8,477 nt of DNA from Lachnospiraceae bacterium UBA5899 (GTDB lineage: Bacteria; Bacillota; Clostridia; Lachnospirales; Lachnospiraceae): contig DJEL01000053.1 in the NCBI GenBank assembly GCA_002432425.1, forward strand, positions 1 to 8,477, read 5' to 3'. The notes beneath the pieces are model-generated. The model saw only the letters and a program-made list of their open reading frames with translations, was not told the DNA's origin and searched no databases. The position numbers and the translations under genes were made by a program. This document shows, one piece after another, positions 5,640-8,477 of this stretch; within the stretch, counting starts at the first letter, position 1, and every line of letters begins with the position of its first letter.

Positions 5640-6233
5640 AGAAGAGCCCTGAAACTTCCTGTATAAAACAACCAGAAGGCTCTCAAGAATTTGAAAGCAC
5701 ATAGCCCATAGCATGACATTGCCTATACAATATGGAACATAGTATATAAGCATCAGCAGGATCACTATGACTGTAAGGGATTTGCTTTTAAATCTCATGC
5801 ACTGTGCTTCTCCATAGATTGTTCTTTGATCCGAAATCAAAGGCAGCTCTTTCCAGATCAGGAATAATCCCAAAAGGAGTATAGGACAAAATGTATAGCC
5901 ATTAACAGAAATCTTCGCGGATAAAAGAATTATAGTTTCAAACGTCAAAAAAGATTGCATCCAACATCCCAGAATTGTTTTTCTGTGACTTCCTCCTAAA
6001 AATATGCGCAGTGAAGCTATTGTTATAAAAGCCGTAATAAATTCTGCCCATCTTCTCTGCACAAGAAAAAAGACTGTCAGCACTGCTATTTTTCCTGCTT
6101 CATTTAAGAGGCAGGATAAACTATATAGTATAAGTGCTGATTTCTTTTCGTCATTTTTATCTATCTTCAGTTTTGACATAAGAAGCGAGACTAAGAAGTT
6201 GTTTGCCCTATCCCACAATAAAAATACGTGCAA
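5634..6233 (-). CDS. agrB: AgrB-like accessory gene regulator B (peptide-processing membrane protease)
   Basis: A 199-residue membrane protein with the AgrB signature: R76, G81, H83 and C90 in LRIFLGGSHRKTILGC. The R-to-H and H-to-C spacings of 7 match the catalytic arrangement of staphylococcal AgrB, where the Cys and His cut the AgrD precursor and form the thiolactone or lactone ring. The N-terminal WDRANNFLVSLLMSKLKI is the usual amphipathic helix, followed by about four to six membrane segments. The start is TTG: GGAGGG lies 7 bases upstream, and the next ATG (M19) would cut into that helix. The gene is divergent from a LytTR regulator and a GHKL kinase, together an agr-type quorum-sensing module. 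No agrD-like frame is found upstream or downstream, which is unusual. It is much richer in A+T than the GH43 and HAD genes. Confidence 0.88.
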   Translation of the reverse strand: MHVFLLWDRANNFLVSLLMSKLKIDKNDEKKSALILYSLSCLLNEAGKIAVLTVFFLVQRRWAEFITAFITIASLRIFLGGSHRKTILGCWMQSFLTFETIILLSAKISVNGYTFCPILLLGLFLIWKELPLISDQRTIYGEAQCMRFKSKSLTVIVILLMLIYYVPYCIGNVMLWAMCFQILESLLVVLYRKFQGSSL

Positions 6234-6266
6234 ATATATTCCCTCCCAAGCTGATAAATAAACAAT

Positions 6267-6272
6267 GTTATA
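6267..6272 (-). promoter_or_regulatory. Possible -10 element of the agrB-like gene
   Basis: TATAAC on the minus strand matches 5 of 6 consensus bases, but no acceptable -35 lies 16-18 bases upstream. The direct repeats at 6279-6308 lie where a -35 or an activator would act, so activator-dependent transcription is plausible. Confidence 0.35.
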
Positions 6273-6278
6273 GAGTAA

Positions 6279-6308
6279 TCTTTATAATCTTGATTATTTC
6301 TTTATAAT
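6279..6308. repeat. 10-base direct repeat in the agrB/regulator intergenic region
   Basis: TCTTTATAAT occurs at 6279-6288 and 6299-6308, exactly 20 bases apart (about two helix turns), on the same face of the DNA. Between them is the inverted repeat ATAATC-TT-GATTAT (6284-6297). The array lies between the divergent promoters and is a good candidate binding site for the neighbouring LytTR response regulator. Confidence 0.55.
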
Positions 6309-6318
6309 TTGTTAAAAT
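6290..6318 (+). promoter_or_regulatory. Promoter of the response regulator-kinase operon
   Basis: -35 TTGATT (6290-6295), 17-base spacer, -10 TAAAAT (6313-6318). The leader would be about 25 bases. It overlaps the second direct repeat, so binding there could repress or autoregulate. Confidence 0.55.
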
Positions 6319-6349
6319 CATCATCAAGAAATGTACATGGGGTAACTCT

Positions 6350-7081
6350 ATGCAAAACGTCCTAATCGTAGAAGATGATCTTATACAGCTTAATATGTTA
6401 TGTGAATGTATAAAAAAAGAATATCCGGGCTGGATTGTGCAGTCCGCCTGCAGTTATCATGCTGCAGAGCATCTACTTAACGAGTCTGTTTCCTTAAACA
6501 TCCCTTTTACATTATTGTTGCTTGATGTCCAACTGTCTGGCGGAAGTACGGATCGCGGAGGTTTTTTTCTTGCAAAAACAGCCCGTAGATTCCCCTGCTA
6601 TTATCGTGTCCCCATCCTTTTTCTTACTGCACTTTCCCATGAAGAATCCTTTGCTCTCTCTGAATTCCACTGCTACAACTATATTTCAAAGCCTTATACA
6701 GACAAAGATATTCTCTTTCAGCTGGAGCAGATGCTTCTTACCGGTTATTTGAATCAGACTATCGAACTGACCGATACCAATCGAATTCTTCACAGAATAT
6801 CTCCAGAGGATATTTACTATATCGAGTCACAAGCTCATACCCTTCTTGTTTTTACCACAAAGGGTAAAATCAATACCAGGCAATATACCTTGGTACAGTT
6901 AGCTTCCATACTGGATTCCAACTTTATAAGATGCCATAAAAAATACATTATTAACAGAGACTACGTGCAATCCTACGATCGTATCTCACAGTATGTGCGA
7001 ATAAATGGCACATCCATTTCCATAGGAAGAACCTATATAAAAAAAGTAGATGAGTGCCTGTTGTGCATGAAAGGGGAATAG
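6350..7081 (+). CDS. LytTR-family response regulator (AgrA-like)
   Basis: A 243-residue cytoplasmic DNA-binding response regulator. Residues 1-130 are the receiver domain: acidic pocket E8-D9-D10, phosphoacceptor D59 (LLLLDVQLSGG), switch Thr93 (FLTALS) and K114 (ISKPY). Residues 137-240 are a LytTR domain, with IYYIESQAHTLLVFTTKG and FIRCHKKYIINRDYV as its clear signatures; this domain binds pairs of 9-base direct repeats. It should be phosphorylated by the kinase encoded 3 bases downstream. Likely targets are its own promoter region (direct repeats at 6279-6308) and perhaps the small secreted protein gene. The ribosome binding site is modest (GGGG at 6339-6342, 7 bases from ATG). The gene is AT-rich (about 30% GC in one hand-counted 60-base line). 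Confidence 0.93.
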   Translation: MQNVLIVEDDLIQLNMLCECIKKEYPGWIVQSACSYHAAEHLLNESVSLNIPFTLLLLDVQLSGGSTDRGGFFLAKTARRFPCYYRVPILFLTALSHEESFALSEFHCYNYISKPYTDKDILFQLEQMLLTGYLNQTIELTDTNRILHRISPEDIYYIESQAHTLLVFTTKGKINTRQYTLVQLASILDSNFIRCHKKYIINRDYVQSYDRISQYVRINGTSISIGRTYIKKVDECLLCMKGE

Positions 7082-7084
7082 ATT

Positions 7085-8356
7085 ATGTTTATTTCATATA
7101 TTACATCATTTTTAGAATTCATATGTTATTATATTTTCATGAAGGCATATGTCTCTAAATCCCACATTCCCACAAAAACCGATCTTTTTGCGGCCATTAT
7201 AATTCCTCTTATTCTAAGCATCATACCGGAAGACTATGCCGTCGCTTCCTTAATAATCGGACAAATTGTATACATTTTTTATTTCTTTTGCGCCAATCGT
7301 AACAGCAAAGGTCTTAACAACCTTTTTCTATATATTCTCACTTACGATACCCTTCTCGCCATACAGTTTTTTGCGGCACTCCTTTTATCCTTATTTCCCG
7401 CTGTTATAAATTCTCCATACCATGGAATCTGGGGGAATTTTCTTGTGATGTGCCTTTCACTGCCTCTGTGCTTATGTAAACCTGCTAAGATATTCTCATT
7501 TATTTCAGAAGCTGCTGTACCATTTCGCTTTGTATTATTGAATACTCACTTAATTCTGGTTAGTATTCTCCTCTTTCTCAAGACAAACCCAAACAGGCTT
7601 TACACAAATATAAGCGCCATCATAATTACTACTTTTATACTCATTGTTTCCAATGCCATTGTCCTGTATTACGACCAGAAAATGAATCTGCAAAGGCACG
7701 AGCTCTCATCATATCAAAAAAACTTACCTATTTACGAGTCTTTAATAAACGAAATCCGCAACAGCCAGCATGAATATTCCAACCGTCTGCAAAATCTTCA
7801 GACTCTGTCAAGTACCTGCACCAATTATGATGAATTAAAAAAATGCATCCAAACTTATACATATGAATACAGCAAACCCCTGCACGCCTATCCTCTCTTA
7901 CAGATTGACAAACCTCTTTTAGCTGCGACCTTGTATAATCTTTCCTGTCAAGCTGAGAAGAAAGATATCGGCATACAGTTTGATGTAGTATCTGACAAAT
8001 TAGAAAGCCATGCCAGTGAAGTTGACCTCTCAGACTATTTAAGCATTTTAATGCAGAATGCTATTGAAGCATGTTCACCAGGAGATAAAATTTATGTTCA
8101 TTTATCCTCTGCCGATGGTCAAACTCAGTTTGAAATCAGAAACCCGGTACCGAAGTTTATCAGTTCTGATGAAATAACAAATTTCTTTAAAAACGGTTAC
8201 ACAACAAAAGCACTTATTGAAAAAAGGGATAACGTTCCACATGGTGCAGGGTTAAACAACTTGTTAAAGTCTGTCACCAGAAAAAAGGGTACCGTAGGAG
8301 CAGACTGCATAGAACACGTCGGTAACTATTGGATGATTTTTAACCTACAGATATAA
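7085..8356 (+). CDS. GHKL-domain sensor histidine kinase (AgrC-like)
   Basis: A 423-residue membrane kinase. Residues 1-198 hold six or seven hydrophobic segments, the usual AgrC sensor domain for a peptide signal. A dimerisation/phosphotransfer helix follows, with H229 in RNSQHEYSNRLQNLQTL, the place and wording of the AgrC-type H-box. The C-terminal GHKL ATPase domain has the N-box N325 (ILMQNAIEAC) and the G-box HGAGLNNL (386-393). It should autophosphorylate and pass phosphate to D59 of the regulator encoded just before it. Start: ATG 3 bases after the regulator's stop, with AGGGGA in the end of that gene, so the two are translationally close and surely one operon. The order regulator-then-kinase is the reverse of staphylococcal agrCA. 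The ligand is unknown because no peptide gene is seen. Confidence 0.93.
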   Translation: MFISYITSFLEFICYYIFMKAYVSKSHIPTKTDLFAAIIIPLILSIIPEDYAVASLIIGQIVYIFYFFCANRNSKGLNNLFLYILTYDTLLAIQFFAALLLSLFPAVINSPYHGIWGNFLVMCLSLPLCLCKPAKIFSFISEAAVPFRFVLLNTHLILVSILLFLKTNPNRLYTNISAIIITTFILIVSNAIVLYYDQKMNLQRHELSSYQKNLPIYESLINEIRNSQHEYSNRLQNLQTLSSTCTNYDELKKCIQTYTYEYSKPLHAYPLLQIDKPLLAATLYNLSCQAEKKDIGIQFDVVSDKLESHASEVDLSDYLSILMQNAIEACSPGDKIYVHLSSADGQTQFEIRNPVPKFISSDEITNFFKNGYTTKALIEKRDNVPHGAGLNNLLKSVTRKKGTVGADCIEHVGNYWMIFNLQI

Positions 8357-8393
8357 TAGCTTCTTCTATCATCCTGACAATTATCCGTAAAGC

Positions 8394-8477
8394 TTATCTC
8401 TCATTCAGATACAGCTGTACCCGGTTCTGGAGACGCTCTGCTGCCTCCTTGGCGGAAATATCTCCTGAAAAGTAAGG
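8394..8477 (-). CDS. C-terminal end of a probable extracellular solute-binding protein (partial)
   Basis: The last 27 codons of a minus-strand gene that enters from the right edge. The residues YFSGDISAKEAAERLQNRVQ, followed by LYLNER and a stop, form the pattern that closes many family 1 solute-binding proteins of Gram-positive bacteria: a G-x-(I/K)-S-x-(K/E)-E-A-A segment, then an amphipathic helix Q-N-R-(V)-x-x-Y-L-x-E. It is convergent with the kinase gene; the gap of 37 bases has no convincing terminator. It may be a relative of the left-edge lipoprotein. Only 27 residues are visible, so the call is moderate. Confidence 0.6.
   Translation of the reverse strand, partial: PYFSGDISAKEAAERLQNRVQLYLNER

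Noticed and set aside
5643..5683. AGAGCC/GGCTCT inverted repeat after the HAD stop as a terminator
   Set aside because: The arms are 30 bases apart, no T run follows on the plus strand, and the sequence codes for the AgrB C-terminus.
6004..6261. 85-codon plus-strand frame opposite the agrB-like gene
   Set aside because: It lies antisense to the AgrB coding region, which has a clear family signature, and has no ribosome binding site or peptide-precursor features.
6267..6323. 18-codon minus-strand frame upstream of agrB (MMILTNYKEI...) as an AgrD candidate
   Set aside because: It has no cysteine or serine where the ring would form, no acidic tail, no ribosome binding site and is too short.
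8357..8393. AGCTT/AAGCT arms between the kinase gene and the right-edge gene as a bidirectional terminator
   Set aside because: Only five base pairs with a long loop and no T run in either direction.

Overview
The window looks like a chromosomal segment of a gut-type Firmicute, most likely of the Clostridia and probably Lachnospiraceae. The evidence is strong AGGAGG-type ribosome binding sites, lipoprotein and Ala-X-Ala signal peptides of Gram-positive style, an agr-type quorum-sensing module, an ECF-type vitamin transporter and a GH43 glycosidase. No taxonomic search was possible, so this is inference from gene content and style.

Left part (1-1928, genes on the minus strand): a lipoprotein that carries a long N-terminal domain and stops about 30 residues into what looks like a solute-binding domain (possible frameshift next to the window edge), preceded by a gene for a small secreted Cys/His-rich protein. 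A hairpin separates the two genes. A 353-base AT-rich gap upstream of the small gene holds its likely promoter and the terminator of the next operon.

Middle-left (1882-3345, minus strand): a vitamin B12 uptake operon. A promoter, a cobalamin riboswitch with a visible terminator/antiterminator pair, a membrane-anchored DUF4430 (transcobalamin-like) protein, an ECF transporter S component and a strong terminator follow in that order. The ECF energising subunits are not in the window.

Middle (3350-5639, plus strand): a cytoplasmic GH43 beta-xylosidase/arabinofuranosidase followed at 23 bases by a HAD phosphatase of the YjjG type. Base composition here is about 50% GC.

Right part (5634-8356): an AT-rich agr-like module. 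AgrB (peptide-processing membrane protease) is on the minus strand. A LytTR response regulator and a GHKL (AgrC-like) histidine kinase lie divergently on the plus strand. A 10-base direct repeat with a 20-base period sits in the shared promoter region. No AgrD-type peptide gene is visible next to them. The right edge (8394-8477, minus) holds the C-terminal end of a protein that resembles the end of the same solute-binding lipoprotein family as the left-edge gene.

The most interesting items are the agrD-less agr module with its repeats, a possible matching LytTR-type repeat upstream of the small secreted protein gene, and the B12 riboswitch-DUF4430-ECF module.
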